Below are positions 1 through 7,052 of a stretch of 21,822 bases of DNA, one piece after another. The stretch spans positions 1 through 21,822 of the forward strand of contig CALBMW010000172.1 of NCBI GenBank assembly GCA_937896275.1. Direction: 5' to 3'. The notes below the pieces were generated by a model. It was not told the origin of the DNA, searched no databases, and saw only the letters and a list, made by a program, of their open reading frames with translations. The DNA is from an uncultured Myxococcales bacterium. Its GTDB lineage: Bacteria > Myxococcota_A > Bradymonadia > UBA7976 > UBA1532. The position numbers and the translations under genes are program-made. Positions within the stretch are counted from its first letter, which is position 1. Each line of letters starts with the position of its first letter.

Positions 1-612
1 CGGGACGCCGGGGCAGCGCACGGGGCCGGGCACGCCGGGCACGGAGCGGGCGTCCACCAGCACGGCGGACAGGCCCGCGTCGGCGGCCGCGCGGTCGAGG
101 CGGTCACTCCAGCCCAGGTCGGTGGGGCGGAGGCCGGCCGGCGAGACGCCCAGGCAGCGGCGATGGGTGGCCACGGCGCTCCGAAGGGCCGCGCGTGCCA
201 GGGCTCGGTCGGTGACCGTCGGCAGGTGAAGGTCCGCCGCGGGGGCGGTGAACAGATCGAGGTCCGGCCGGGCGGCGAGCGCGCGCCAAGCCCCGAGGAG
301 ATCGCCGCCCAGGCCATCGGTCAGCAGGCGACGCAGGGCGCCGAGGCGTTCTGCGTCGGCGGGCGCCGCGGCCGCGATCCGTGTCGCGAGCCGGTCGTCC
401 AGGGCCGCCGGGGCCCCCGGTGCGCCCAGCCGGGCCAGCATGGTCGGGGGGAGCACGATGGCCAGCGGAAGCGCGACGCCGTCGCGGTCCAGGCGTCGGA
501 ACACGGCCAGGAGCGGCAGGTGGCGGTCGAGGATCGTGTCGAGCGCTGCGTGGGGATCGTCGACGCTGCCCGGCGCGTGCAGGTCGAGCACCCACGCGAT
601 CGCGTTGCTCAT
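1..612 (-). CDS. GH57/DUF1957-like glycoside hydrolase, N-terminal part (partial)
   Basis: This frame stays open for 204 codons from an ATG at 612 and runs off the left edge, so only the N-terminal part is visible. It resembles the family 57 glycoside hydrolases of the 1,4-alpha-glucan branching type. An N-terminal beta strand (IAWVLDLHAPG) matches the family's opening strand. It is followed by a helix ending HLPLLAVFRRLDRDGV, the strand LPLAIVLPPTMLARL, a helix with LLGAWRAL, and ATHRRCLGVSPAGLRPTDLGW followed by a D-A-G-L segment, as in the family's region around the nucleophile. The expected first-strand histidine and the nucleophile glutamate both look replaced by aspartate, so activity is doubtful. 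Its ATG overlaps the TGA of the upstream DUF4912 gene (ATGA), which implies coupled translation. DUF4912 and GH57 genes are often neighbours. Family assignment is by eye; the C-terminal half is not available. Confidence 0.6.
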   Translation of the reverse strand, partial: MSNAIAWVLDLHAPGSVDDPHAALDTILDRHLPLLAVFRRLDRDGVALPLAIVLPPTMLARLGAPGAPAALDDRLATRIAAAAPADAERLGALRRLLTDGLGGDLLGAWRALAARPDLDLFTAPAADLHLPTVTDRALARAALRSAVATHRRCLGVSPAGLRPTDLGWSDRLDRAAADAGLSAVLVDARSVPGVPGPVRCPGVP

Positions 613-1082
613 CGCCGTCCCCCGTGCACGGGCCGTGGCCCCAAGTCGACGAGGTCGACGTTCGTGGGTACCAGGGGCGCAGGCATTGGGAGCAGCGTGG
701 CGGCGGACGCCGCGACGTGGACGAAGCGCTCACCGGCGCGAAAGCCCACCGCCGCGGCGACGCGCGCGCCGGCCGTGGCCTCGATGATGCGATGGCCGAG
801 CCAGCGGGTCACGGGGTGATCCTCGACGGCCGGCTCGCCGTCGCCCGGCGCGTTGGCGTACAGCCGCAAGACCAGGGTGCTGGGCGCCTCGGGTCCGAGG
901 CTGGCCCGCGCGCGGGCCGTGGCGTCCGCGGTGAGCTCCCAGAAGACCAGGGCCGACGAGGGCCCCCGCGGCAGGAGCACCACCATGTCCTTTCCGCCGA
1001 CCAGGGGCAGGGCGGGGATGGGCGCCAGCGGTGGCGTCTCGAAGCCGGCGGGCGCGGCGGGGAGTTCCAGGTGTACAGCCAT
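609..1082 (-). CDS. DUF4912 domain-containing protein
   Basis: A 157-residue protein. Residues 29-76 carry the DUF4912 pattern: GKDMVVLLPRGPSSALVFWEL, then a helix, then a strand LVLRLY. The family usually has a D-x-hydrophobic-L-P-R-D/G-P turn followed by a tyrosine or phenylalanine and W-E. The C-terminal half (HRIIEATAGARVAAAVGF, then RFVHVAAS) is also typical, with alternating beta strands. There is no signal peptide or membrane segment, so it is probably cytoplasmic. The molecular function of DUF4912 is unknown; its repeated pairing with GH57 genes suggests a link to alpha-glucan metabolism, which is inference. The ATG at 1082 follows a promoter-like sequence by only six bases. The stop codon overlaps the GH57 start, so the two genes are probably co-transcribed. 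Confidence 0.72.
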   Translation of the reverse strand: MAVHLELPAAPAGFETPPLAPIPALPLVGGKDMVVLLPRGPSSALVFWELTADATARARASLGPEAPSTLVLRLYANAPGDGEPAVEDHPVTRWLGHRIIEATAGARVAAAVGFRAGERFVHVAASAATLLPMPAPLVPTNVDLVDLGPRPVHGGRR

Positions 1083-1088
1083 CAGGCA

Positions 1089-1117
1089 CGTTTAGACGCG
1101 CGGTCGGTCGGCGTCAA
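1089..1117 (-). promoter_or_regulatory. Candidate sigma-70 promoter of the DUF4912/GH57 pair
   Basis: On the minus strand TTGACG (1112-1117) lies 17 bases from TAAACG (1089-1094). The predicted transcription start falls at or within a base or two of the ATG at 1082, so the message would be leaderless or nearly so. The -35 match is good and the -10 is weak. Confidence 0.35.
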
Positions 1118-1148
1118 CGGATCGCCCAGGTGGGTCGTCGCGACCCCA

Positions 1149-1165
1149 GGGTGGTAGACCCACCC
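1149..1165. promoter_or_regulatory. Inverted repeat in the divergent intergenic region
   Basis: GGGTGG (1149-1154) pairs perfectly with CCACCC (1160-1165) around a five-base loop, about 50 bases upstream of the plus-strand receiver gene. An eight-base palindrome GTCGCGAC lies just before it (1137-1144). Either could be an operator or a leader hairpin. No T-run follows, so it is not a classical terminator. No clear sigma-54 -24/-12 element was found here. Confidence 0.25.
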
Positions 1166-1212
1166 GCTCGGCACCGTAGAAGGGCTCAGATCCTCTCCCG
1201 GAGTCTGCAGCC

Positions 1213-1752
1213 ATGGCCACCGAGCTCGACGACCGTCCCTACATCCTCATCGTGGACGACGAGGCCAGCGTTCGGTCGGCCCTGCGCCGCACCCTGCGCA
1301 AGGAGGGCTACCGCCTCGGCTTTGCCGAGTCTGCCGCCCAAGCGCTCGAGATGATGCGCGAAGAGGTCCCCGCGCTGATCGTGAGCGATCACCTGATGCC
1401 CCAGATGACGGGGCTCGAGTTTCTCAAGCGATGTCGGCTGCTGTACCCGGAGGCGGGGCGCATCGTGCTGACCGGGCAGGCCGAGATGGAGACGGTGATC
1501 GGCGCCATCAACGATGGCGAGGTCTTCCGCTTCCTCCGCAAGCCCTGGGACGACGACGAGGTCAAGCTCACGCTGCACATGGCGCTGCAGCAGCTGTCGA
1601 CCGAGCGCGAGAACCGCCGGCTGCTGAAGCTGCTCGAGAAACAGACGGCGCGCGTGCGGGAGCTCGAGTCCGAGCACCCCGGCATCAGCACGATCGAGCG
1701 GGACGCGAACGGCGCCATCGTGATCGACGAGGACGATCTCGGCGATGCCTGA
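1213..1752 (+). CDS. Stand-alone receiver (response regulator) with C-terminal coiled coil
   Basis: A 179-residue response regulator. Residues 10-125 form a CheY-like receiver: acidic pair D15/D16, phosphoacceptor D59 in SDHLMP, switch T87 and conserved K110 in the RKPWD motif typical of RpfG-like receivers. From about 130 to 160 there is a charged helix (STERENRRLLKLLEKQTARV) that could form a coiled coil, followed by an acidic tail. There is no DNA-binding or enzymatic output domain, so it probably works by phosphotransfer or protein contact. The start is supported by GGAG at 1200-1203. The 3' end overlaps the next gene by eight bases, so it is almost certainly co-expressed with the receiver-PAS kinase, whose own receiver carries the same K-P-W-D motif. 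Which kinase phosphorylates it is inference. Confidence 0.9.
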   Translation: MATELDDRPYILIVDDEASVRSALRRTLRKEGYRLGFAESAAQALEMMREEVPALIVSDHLMPQMTGLEFLKRCRLLYPEAGRIVLTGQAEMETVIGAINDGEVFRFLRKPWDDDEVKLTLHMALQQLSTERENRRLLKLLEKQTARVRELESEHPGISTIERDANGAIVIDEDDLGDA

Positions 1753-3361
1753 CTCGGGCAACCTCTATGGGCCGGGCCCGGTGCCGCGCGTCGCCTTCGC
1801 GGTGCCGCGCCCCACGGTGCTCGTCGTGGACGACGACGCGTCGGTCGGGCGCTCGGTGGCGCGCGTGCTCCGCGGTGCGGGTGCCCAGCTGCTGGTGGCC
1901 GAGAGCGCGGCCGACGCGCGCCGGGTGTTGGCCGCCCACGAGGGCGACCTGCACGTGGTGATCTCGGACCAGCGCATGCCCGAGGAGGACGGCGCGAGCT
2001 TCCTGGCGTGGATGCGCGACGTGCACGTCGACGCGCGGCGCATCCTGTTCACGGGCTTCTCGGACCTCGACCGCATCCAGTCCGCGGTCAACCAGGCGGG
2101 CATCCACCACTTCCTGCACAAGCCCTGGGACAACCACTATCTCACCGAGGTGGTGCGCCAGGCGGTCGAGCAGTGGCACCTCGAGCGCGAGAACCGGCGC
2201 CTCTTCCTCGTCACCAACGACCAGAACGAGGCGCTGAGGGAGCTCACCCTGCAGCTCGAGGCGAAGGTCGCCGAGCGCACGCTCATGCTCCAGCGAGCCA
2301 CGGAGGCCTGGAAAGGCACCTTCGACTCGATCAGCGATCCGTTGACGCTGGTCGACGCCAGCTACCGCATCCGGCGCGCCAACCTGGCCGCGGCGGGCAA
2401 GGCCGACGACGACATCCGACGGTTGATCGGCCGCAAGTGCCACCACGCGCTGTTCGGCCGCGAGACGCCGTGCGAAGGGTGCCCGCTGCACACCGCCACC
2501 GAGGGGCAGGCCGGGGGCGTCGAGATCACGGACGCCCGAACGGGCCGCATCTGGGCGCTGCGCACCTGGGCGCTGCGCGACGACATGCCGGCGGGTGAGG
2601 GCGAGGTGGTCTGCCACTACCGCGACGTGACGCGGGACCGCCAGCTCCAGCGGCAGGTGATCATGCTCGAGAAGATGGCCGCGGTGGGTGAGCTCGCGGG
2701 GTGCGTGGCGCACGAGCTCAACAACCCGTTGACCGGCATCCTCACCTTCAGTCAGCTCATCGGGCGCGGCGTGCCGGTCGAGGACGTGCCGGCGCTGGCG
2801 GCCGACATCGAGGAGGCGGCGCGGCGCTGCAGCGCCATCGTCAAGAGCCTGCTGGACTTCGCGCGCCCGGGCGCGGCGCCGACCCTGCTCGAGCCCATCG
2901 ACGTGGGCGCCCTCATCGAGAGCTGCCTGAACCTGGCGCGGGTGCAGGCCAAGAGCGGCAGCGCGCTCGAGCTGTCCTACGAGGCCAGCGGCGCGCTGCG
3001 GGCCGTGCGTGGCAACCCGGACGCTCTCAAGTCGCTGTTCCTGAACCTGATCAACAACGCGGTCCAGGCCATGGGCCAGCGCGGGACGGTGCGGGTGGTG
3101 GCGACCATGCTGCCCGACGAGGCGGTCATGCAAGTGCAGGTGATGGACAGCGGCCCCGGCGTGGACGCCACCTTGCGCGACCGGATCTTCGAGCCGTTCT
3201 TCACCACCAAGGCCAAGAACCAGGGAGGCACCGGGCTTGGGCTGGCCATCGTCAGCAACGTGGCGCGGGACCTCGACGGGCGCGTCGACGTGCACAACCT
3301 GCCCGAGGGCGGCGCCTGCTTCACGGTCGAGCTGCCGGCGGTCACCGACGGACGCGACTGA
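1745..3361 (+). CDS. Receiver-PAS sensor histidine kinase
   Basis: A 538-residue hybrid kinase without signal peptide or membrane segments, so probably cytoplasmic. Order: receiver (about 23-140; D29-D31 acidic pocket, phosphoacceptor D75, KPWD motif), charged coiled coil (about 150-195), PAS domain (about 190-300), HisKA (about 310-385, phosphorylated H323 in AHELNNPLTG), HATPase_c (about 405-535, N box NLINNAVQAM, G1 DSGPG, F box FEPFFTTK, G2 GTGLGL). The PAS domain contains C232-x10-C243-x2-C246 followed by PLH, a cysteine cluster recurring in deltaproteobacterial PAS kinases that could bind a metal or sense redox; that role is inference. An N-terminal receiver suggests the kinase is itself controlled by phosphorylation. 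It overlaps the upstream receiver gene by eight bases and precedes the NtrC-type regulator by 13 bases, so the regulator is the likely partner. Confidence 0.92.
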   Translation: MPDSGNLYGPGPVPRVAFAVPRPTVLVVDDDASVGRSVARVLRGAGAQLLVAESAADARRVLAAHEGDLHVVISDQRMPEEDGASFLAWMRDVHVDARRILFTGFSDLDRIQSAVNQAGIHHFLHKPWDNHYLTEVVRQAVEQWHLERENRRLFLVTNDQNEALRELTLQLEAKVAERTLMLQRATEAWKGTFDSISDPLTLVDASYRIRRANLAAAGKADDDIRRLIGRKCHHALFGRETPCEGCPLHTATEGQAGGVEITDARTGRIWALRTWALRDDMPAGEGEVVCHYRDVTRDRQLQRQVIMLEKMAAVGELAGCVAHELNNPLTGILTFSQLIGRGVPVEDVPALAADIEEAARRCSAIVKSLLDFARPGAAPTLLEPIDVGALIESCLNLARVQAKSGSALELSYEASGALRAVRGNPDALKSLFLNLINNAVQAMGQRGTVRVVATMLPDEAVMQVQVMDSGPGVDATLRDRIFEPFFTTKAKNQGGTGLGLAIVSNVARDLDGRVDVHNLPEGGACFTVELPAVTDGRD

Positions 3362-3374
3362 TTCGGAGGGCAAG

Positions 3375-4829
3375 ATGAGCACACCGCAGCGAGGGCATGC
3401 GACGACGACGGGTGCCCCCATCCGGGTGCTGATCGTCGATGACGAGGACCAGATCCGCCGCGCCTGGCGCTGGATGCTGCCGCAGGACGAGTTCCTGGTG
3501 GCGGTCGCACCCGACGCCGAGCAGGCCCTCGAGGTGCTGCGCGCCGAGCGGATCGACGTGGTGGTCTCGGACGTGTCGATGCCAGGCCTGGACGGCATGC
3601 GGCTGCTCGAGCGCATCAAGAAGGCGCGTCCGGGGATCGAGGTCATCTTGATGACCGGCTACGGCACCGTCGCGCAGGCGGTCGAGGCCATGCAGAACGG
3701 CGCCTTCGACTACCTGACCAAGCCCTTCAACGACCTCGACGAGTGCCTGAAGAAGGTGCGGCAGGCGGCGCAGGTCAAGCGGCTGCGCGACGAGAATCTG
3801 GCGCTGCGGCAGCAGGTCGACGCTGCCCCGGACTCGCCGCTGCTCGACGCGCGCAGCGCCGCGATGAGGGCCGTGATCGCGCAGGTGGCCCAGGTGTCGC
3901 GGGTGGACAGCGGCGTCCTGATCACCGGGCCGACCGGGGCCGGGAAGGGCGTCATCGCCCGGGCGATCCACGAGCGCGGTCGGCGGCGATCGGCGCCCTT
4001 CGTGGCGGTGGACTGTGGATCGATCCCCCACACGCTCATCGAGTCGGAGCTCTTCGGCCACAAGAAGGGGGCGTTCACGGGAGCGGTGAACGACAAGAAG
4101 GGCCTCTTCGAGGAGGCCCACGGTGGGACCATCTTCCTCGACGAGATCGGCGACATGCCGCTCGAGATGCAGAAGCGACTGCTCAAGGTGTTGCAGGAGC
4201 AGCGCGTCCGTCCGGTGGGCGGTACGCGGGACATCGAGATCGACGTGCGCGTCATCAGCGCGACGCACGTCGATCTGCAGCAGGCCATCGCCCAAGGCGG
4301 GTTCCGCAGCGACCTGTACTACCGGCTGAAGGTGGTGCACATCGAGGTGCCGGGGCTCGACGAGCGGCGCGAGGACATCCCGCAGCTGGCCTATCACTTC
4401 CTGGTGCGCCACGCGGCGCGTCAGGAGCGCGACCTCCGGGTGATCGCGCCCGCCTGCCTCGACGTGCTGCGGCGCCACACCTGGACCGGCAACGTGCGCG
4501 AACTCGAGAACGTGATCGAGGCGGCGATGGTGTTCGAGGAGGGCACGGAGCTCAGCGCCGAGCACCTGCCGGCCGAGGTGCGCGCCTCGGCCGCGGCGGC
4601 GGGCGGCGACGAGGGCCTCGGGGCCGAGGTCGATCTGGACTTGCCCTTCCGCGAAGCCCTCGATCAGGCCGATCGCGTCTTCCGCGTGACCTACCTCCGC
4701 GGCGTGATGAACCGGTACCGCAGCGTCTCGGCGGCGGCGCGCCACGCCCAGATGGACCGAGCCAACTTCCGAAGGATGTTGAGGCGCTACGAGATCGCCA
4801 ACTATCCGCGGGGTGGCGAGGCCGGCTGA
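3375..4829 (+). CDS. NtrC-family sigma-54-dependent response regulator
   Basis: A 484-residue transcription activator. Order: receiver (15-130; D22/D23, phosphoacceptor D66 in SDVSMPG, T-K switch in LTKPF), short helical linker, AAA+ domain (about 155-390) and a Fis-type helix-turn-helix at the C-terminus (SVSAAARHAQMDRANFRRML). The sigma-54 contact loop GAFTGA is at 232-237, Walker B reads GGTIFLDEIGDM, and the arginine-finger region and WTGNVRELENV are present. Walker A is GPTGAGKG, where the family usually has GESGTGKE. The ATG at 3375 is preferred over an upstream in-frame start because it follows GGAGGG at 3365-3370 and lies just after the kinase stop. It probably binds an enhancer upstream of sigma-54 promoters when phosphorylated by the adjacent kinase; its targets cannot be read from this window. 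Confidence 0.94.
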   Translation: MSTPQRGHATTTGAPIRVLIVDDEDQIRRAWRWMLPQDEFLVAVAPDAEQALEVLRAERIDVVVSDVSMPGLDGMRLLERIKKARPGIEVILMTGYGTVAQAVEAMQNGAFDYLTKPFNDLDECLKKVRQAAQVKRLRDENLALRQQVDAAPDSPLLDARSAAMRAVIAQVAQVSRVDSGVLITGPTGAGKGVIARAIHERGRRRSAPFVAVDCGSIPHTLIESELFGHKKGAFTGAVNDKKGLFEEAHGGTIFLDEIGDMPLEMQKRLLKVLQEQRVRPVGGTRDIEIDVRVISATHVDLQQAIAQGGFRSDLYYRLKVVHIEVPGLDERREDIPQLAYHFLVRHAARQERDLRVIAPACLDVLRRHTWTGNVRELENVIEAAMVFEEGTELSAEHLPAEVRASAAAAGGDEGLGAEVDLDLPFREALDQADRVFRVTYLRGVMNRYRSVSAAARHAQMDRANFRRMLRRYEIANYPRGGEAG

Positions 4830-4875
4830 CGGGCGGGCTCGCGCGAGGCCTGTGACGGTGAGCCGCCCCGCCGCC

Positions 4876-5349
4876 TCAGTCGCGGTGGTAGGGCGTCCCG
4901 GCGAGGATGCCGGCGGCGCGGTAGAGCTGCTCGGCCAGCACCAGGCGCGCGAGCTCGTGGGCCATCGTGGCCGGCCCGAGCGCCCACACCCGCCGGGCCT
5001 CGGCGCGCAGCGTCGGGTCGAGCCCATCGGGGCCGCCAATCACGAAGGCCACCGCCGGCGTGGCGCGATCGCGCTGCTCGCCCAGCCAGGCGGCGAAGGC
5101 CCGGGACTCCCAGCCCAGACCCCGCTCGTCGAGCGCCACGACCACCGCGTTTTGGGGCAGCGCCGCACGGATGGCCTGCGCCTCGTCCGCCCGCCAGCGG
5201 ATCGCGTCCCCCCCGCGCCCCCGGCGGGCGTCCTTCACCTCGATCACGTCGACGGGGACGAGGCGGCGCGTGCGGTCGAAGAAGTCGGCGCATCCGAGGC
5301 GGGCGTAGTCGGCCTTGAGCTTCCCGACCGCGACGACGCTCAGCCTCAA
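4876..5349 (-). CDS. rlmH: 23S rRNA (pseudouridine1915-N3)-methyltransferase RlmH
   Basis: A 157-residue SPOUT-class methyltransferase that methylates pseudouridine 1915 in helix 69 of 23S rRNA using S-adenosylmethionine. The deep trefoil-knot signatures are clear: FVIGGPDGL, then ATMAHELARLVLAEQLYRAAGILAG and the C-terminal PYHRD, where YRA and PYH are near-invariant. The N-terminus RLSVVAVGKLK matches the family. The start is taken as TTG at 5349, giving the usual family length of 155-160 residues. An upstream in-frame start would add about 22 residues inside rsfS. The TTG overlaps the TGA of rsfS by four bases, implying coupled translation. rsfS-rlmH is a widely conserved gene pair. Confidence 0.93.
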   Translation of the reverse strand: MRLSVVAVGKLKADYARLGCADFFDRTRRLVPVDVIEVKDARRGRGGDAIRWRADEAQAIRAALPQNAVVVALDERGLGWESRAFAAWLGEQRDRATPAVAFVIGGPDGLDPTLRAEARRVWALGPATMAHELARLVLAEQLYRAAGILAGTPYHRD

Positions 5350-5729
5350 TGCGCCGCCTGAGGCGGCAGGACGGGCGGCGCGGGCGCGTAGGGGATCTGC
5401 GCGGCGTCGCGCCACAGCCCCTCGAGATCGTAGAAGTCGCGCTCATCCTGCCGGAAGATGTGGACCACCACGTCCCCGTAGTCAATCACCACCCAGCTGC
5501 TGCGCTCCGTCCCCTCGGAGCCGAGCGGTCGCACCTTGTAGTCGGTGCGAAGCGTGCGAACCACCTGATCTGCAAGGGCTTTCACCTGACGGTCGCTGCG
5601 ACCGGTGCAGATGACGAAGTAGGACGTGTACCCGACGAGCTGATCGACCTCGAGGATCACGATGTCACAGGCCTTCTTGTCGGCGAGGGCGTCAGCGATG
5701 GCCTCGGCGAGGCGCAGGGATTCTTCCAT
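5346..5729 (-). CDS. rsfS: Ribosomal silencing factor RsfS
   Basis: A 127-residue protein of the RsfS/DUF143/Iojap family, which binds ribosomal protein uL14 and blocks joining of the subunits in starvation. The family core is intact: LADKKACDIVILEVDQL, the YTSYFVICTGRSDRQVKALAD segment and WVVIDYGDVVVHIF, with the tryptophan, D-Y-G-D and H-x-F motifs all present. The C-terminus adds a short proline/alanine-rich tail. It lies five bases after proA and overlaps rlmH. In many bacteria nadD sits between proA and rsfS, but not here. Confidence 0.94.
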   Translation of the reverse strand: MEESLRLAEAIADALADKKACDIVILEVDQLVGYTSYFVICTGRSDRQVKALADQVVRTLRTDYKVRPLGSEGTERSSWVVIDYGDVVVHIFRQDERDFYDLEGLWRDAAQIPYAPAPPVLPPQAAH

Positions 5730-5734
5730 CCGGT

Positions 5735-6988
5735 TCAGTTCCTCGTTTGTCCCGAGCCGCGGATCACGTACTTGCGGGTGGTCAGGTCGACGGCACCCAT
5801 CGGGCCGTAGGCGTGAAGGCGCGTGGTGCTGATGCCGATCTCGGCACCGAGCCCCAGCTCCCCACCATCGGAAAAGCGGGTCGAGGCGTTGGCGATGACG
5901 ACAGAGCTGTGCACCTCTTCGAGGAAGCGCTGCACCGTCGAGTAGTTCTCAGAGACGATGGCCTCGGTGTGATCCGAGCCGTAGGTGGCGATGTGGTCCA
6001 TGGCGCCGTCGAGGTCGTCGACCACCTTCACCGCCAGCACCAGATCGAGGTACTCGGCGTGGTAGTCGGCCTCGGTGGCGGGTGTGACGTCGATGAGCGC
6101 GCCGGTGCGCGGGCACCCGCGCAGCTCGACGCCGCTGGCCCGCAACCTCTCGGCGGCGCGCGGCAGGAAGGCGGGGGCGATCGCTGCGTGCACCAGCAAG
6201 GTCTCCATCGCGTTGCAGACGCCGGGGCGCTGCACCTTGGCGTTGTGCGCGATGTCCGTGGCCTTCTCGAGATCGGCGGCCGCGTCGACGAAGACGTGGC
6301 AGACGCCCTTGTAGTGCTTGATCACCGGAACGCGCGCGTTTTCGGCGACGAAGCGGATAAGGGCCTCACCACCCCGCGGGATGATCAGGTCGAGCCAATC
6401 CTCTGCCTGCACCATCGCCAGGATCCAGGCACGATCGGTCGAGGGCAGGCTCATCAGGGCGTCACGGGGCAGGCCCGCGGCCTCCACCGCGTCCCGGAGC
6501 ACCGTCAGGATCGCCGCGTTGCTGTGCTGCGCCTCGCTGCCGCCTCGCAGGAAGACGACGTTGCCGCTCTTGAGGCACAGGCCCGCCGCGTCCGCGGTGA
6601 CGTTGGGGCGCGCCTCGTAGACGATGCCCACCACGCCGAGGGGGATGCGCATCTGCCCCACGCGCAGGCCGTTGGGGCGCACCTGCTCACCGAGCATCTC
6701 GCCCACCGGATCGGGCTGCGCCGCGACCTGCCGCAGACCGTTGGCCATCGATTGCACGCGCTCGGCGGTCAGCTTCAGCCGGTCGCGCAGCGCGCCGGTG
6801 ACCCCGGCGGCGTCGGCGGTGCTCAGATCGTGCGCGTTGGCCTCGAGCAGGGACGGGGTGCGCGCCTCGAGGGCGTCGGCCATCGCGCGCAGCGCCGCGT
6901 CGCGCTGTCGGCCCGGTGAGCGCGCCACGCGTCGAGCCGCCGCGCGGGCGCGCCGACCGAGGATCGCCATCTCGTCCGCATGATTCAT
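5735..6988 (-). CDS. proA: Gamma-glutamyl phosphate reductase ProA
   Basis: A 417-residue NADPH-dependent reductase that converts gamma-glutamyl phosphate to glutamate-5-semialdehyde, the second step of proline synthesis in the cytoplasm. The catalytic cysteine is C258 in QRPGVCNAMETLLVH. Other family blocks are MRIPLGVVGIVYEARPNVT, LKSGNVVFLRGGSEA, IPRGGEALIRFV, VPVIKHYKGVCHVFVD and the C-terminal EIGISTTRLHAYGPMG. The ATG at 6988 gives the length of the Escherichia coli enzyme; an in-frame ATG at 7072 would add 28 residues without homology and run into the divergent lipoprotein gene. GGAG lies just before the start. It heads the proA-rsfS-rlmH run. No proB, which would supply the substrate, is in the window. 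Confidence 0.97.
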   Translation of the reverse strand: MNHADEMAILGRRARAAARRVARSPGRQRDAALRAMADALEARTPSLLEANAHDLSTADAAGVTGALRDRLKLTAERVQSMANGLRQVAAQPDPVGEMLGEQVRPNGLRVGQMRIPLGVVGIVYEARPNVTADAAGLCLKSGNVVFLRGGSEAQHSNAAILTVLRDAVEAAGLPRDALMSLPSTDRAWILAMVQAEDWLDLIIPRGGEALIRFVAENARVPVIKHYKGVCHVFVDAAADLEKATDIAHNAKVQRPGVCNAMETLLVHAAIAPAFLPRAAERLRASGVELRGCPRTGALIDVTPATEADYHAEYLDLVLAVKVVDDLDGAMDHIATYGSDHTEAIVSENYSTVQRFLEEVHSSVVIANASTRFSDGGELGLGAEIGISTTRLHAYGPMGAVDLTTRKYVIRGSGQTRN

Positions 6989-7017
6989 GCGCGCTCCGGT
7001 AGCAGCATCGGCAACAG

Positions 7018-7045
7018 TTGGCAACACCGGCGGCTCTGCTACGAT
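7018..7045 (+). promoter_or_regulatory. Candidate promoter of the GGEP-repeat lipoprotein
   Basis: TTGGCA (7018-7023) is spaced 16 bases from TACGAT (7040-7045). The predicted transcript start, about 7051-7053, coincides with the preferred ATG at 7053, which would make the message leaderless. This is a sequence match only. Confidence 0.35.
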
Positions 7046-7052
7046 GCCCGGA

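Noticed and set aside
104..733. A 209-codon minus-strand frame overlapping the left edge
   Set aside because: It is Arg/Pro-rich shadow sequence. The real genes are the GH57-like frame ending at the edge and the DUF4912 gene.
1685..3646. A 653-codon minus-strand open frame opposite the receiver-PAS kinase
   Set aside because: The plus-strand kinase has complete catalytic motifs; the opposite frame is rich in Arg, His and Ala with no recognisable domain.
4830..4875. Possible bidirectional terminator between the NtrC-type gene and rlmH
   Set aside because: Only a short palindrome CTCGCGCGAG is present, with no longer stem and no T-run, so I do not call a terminator.
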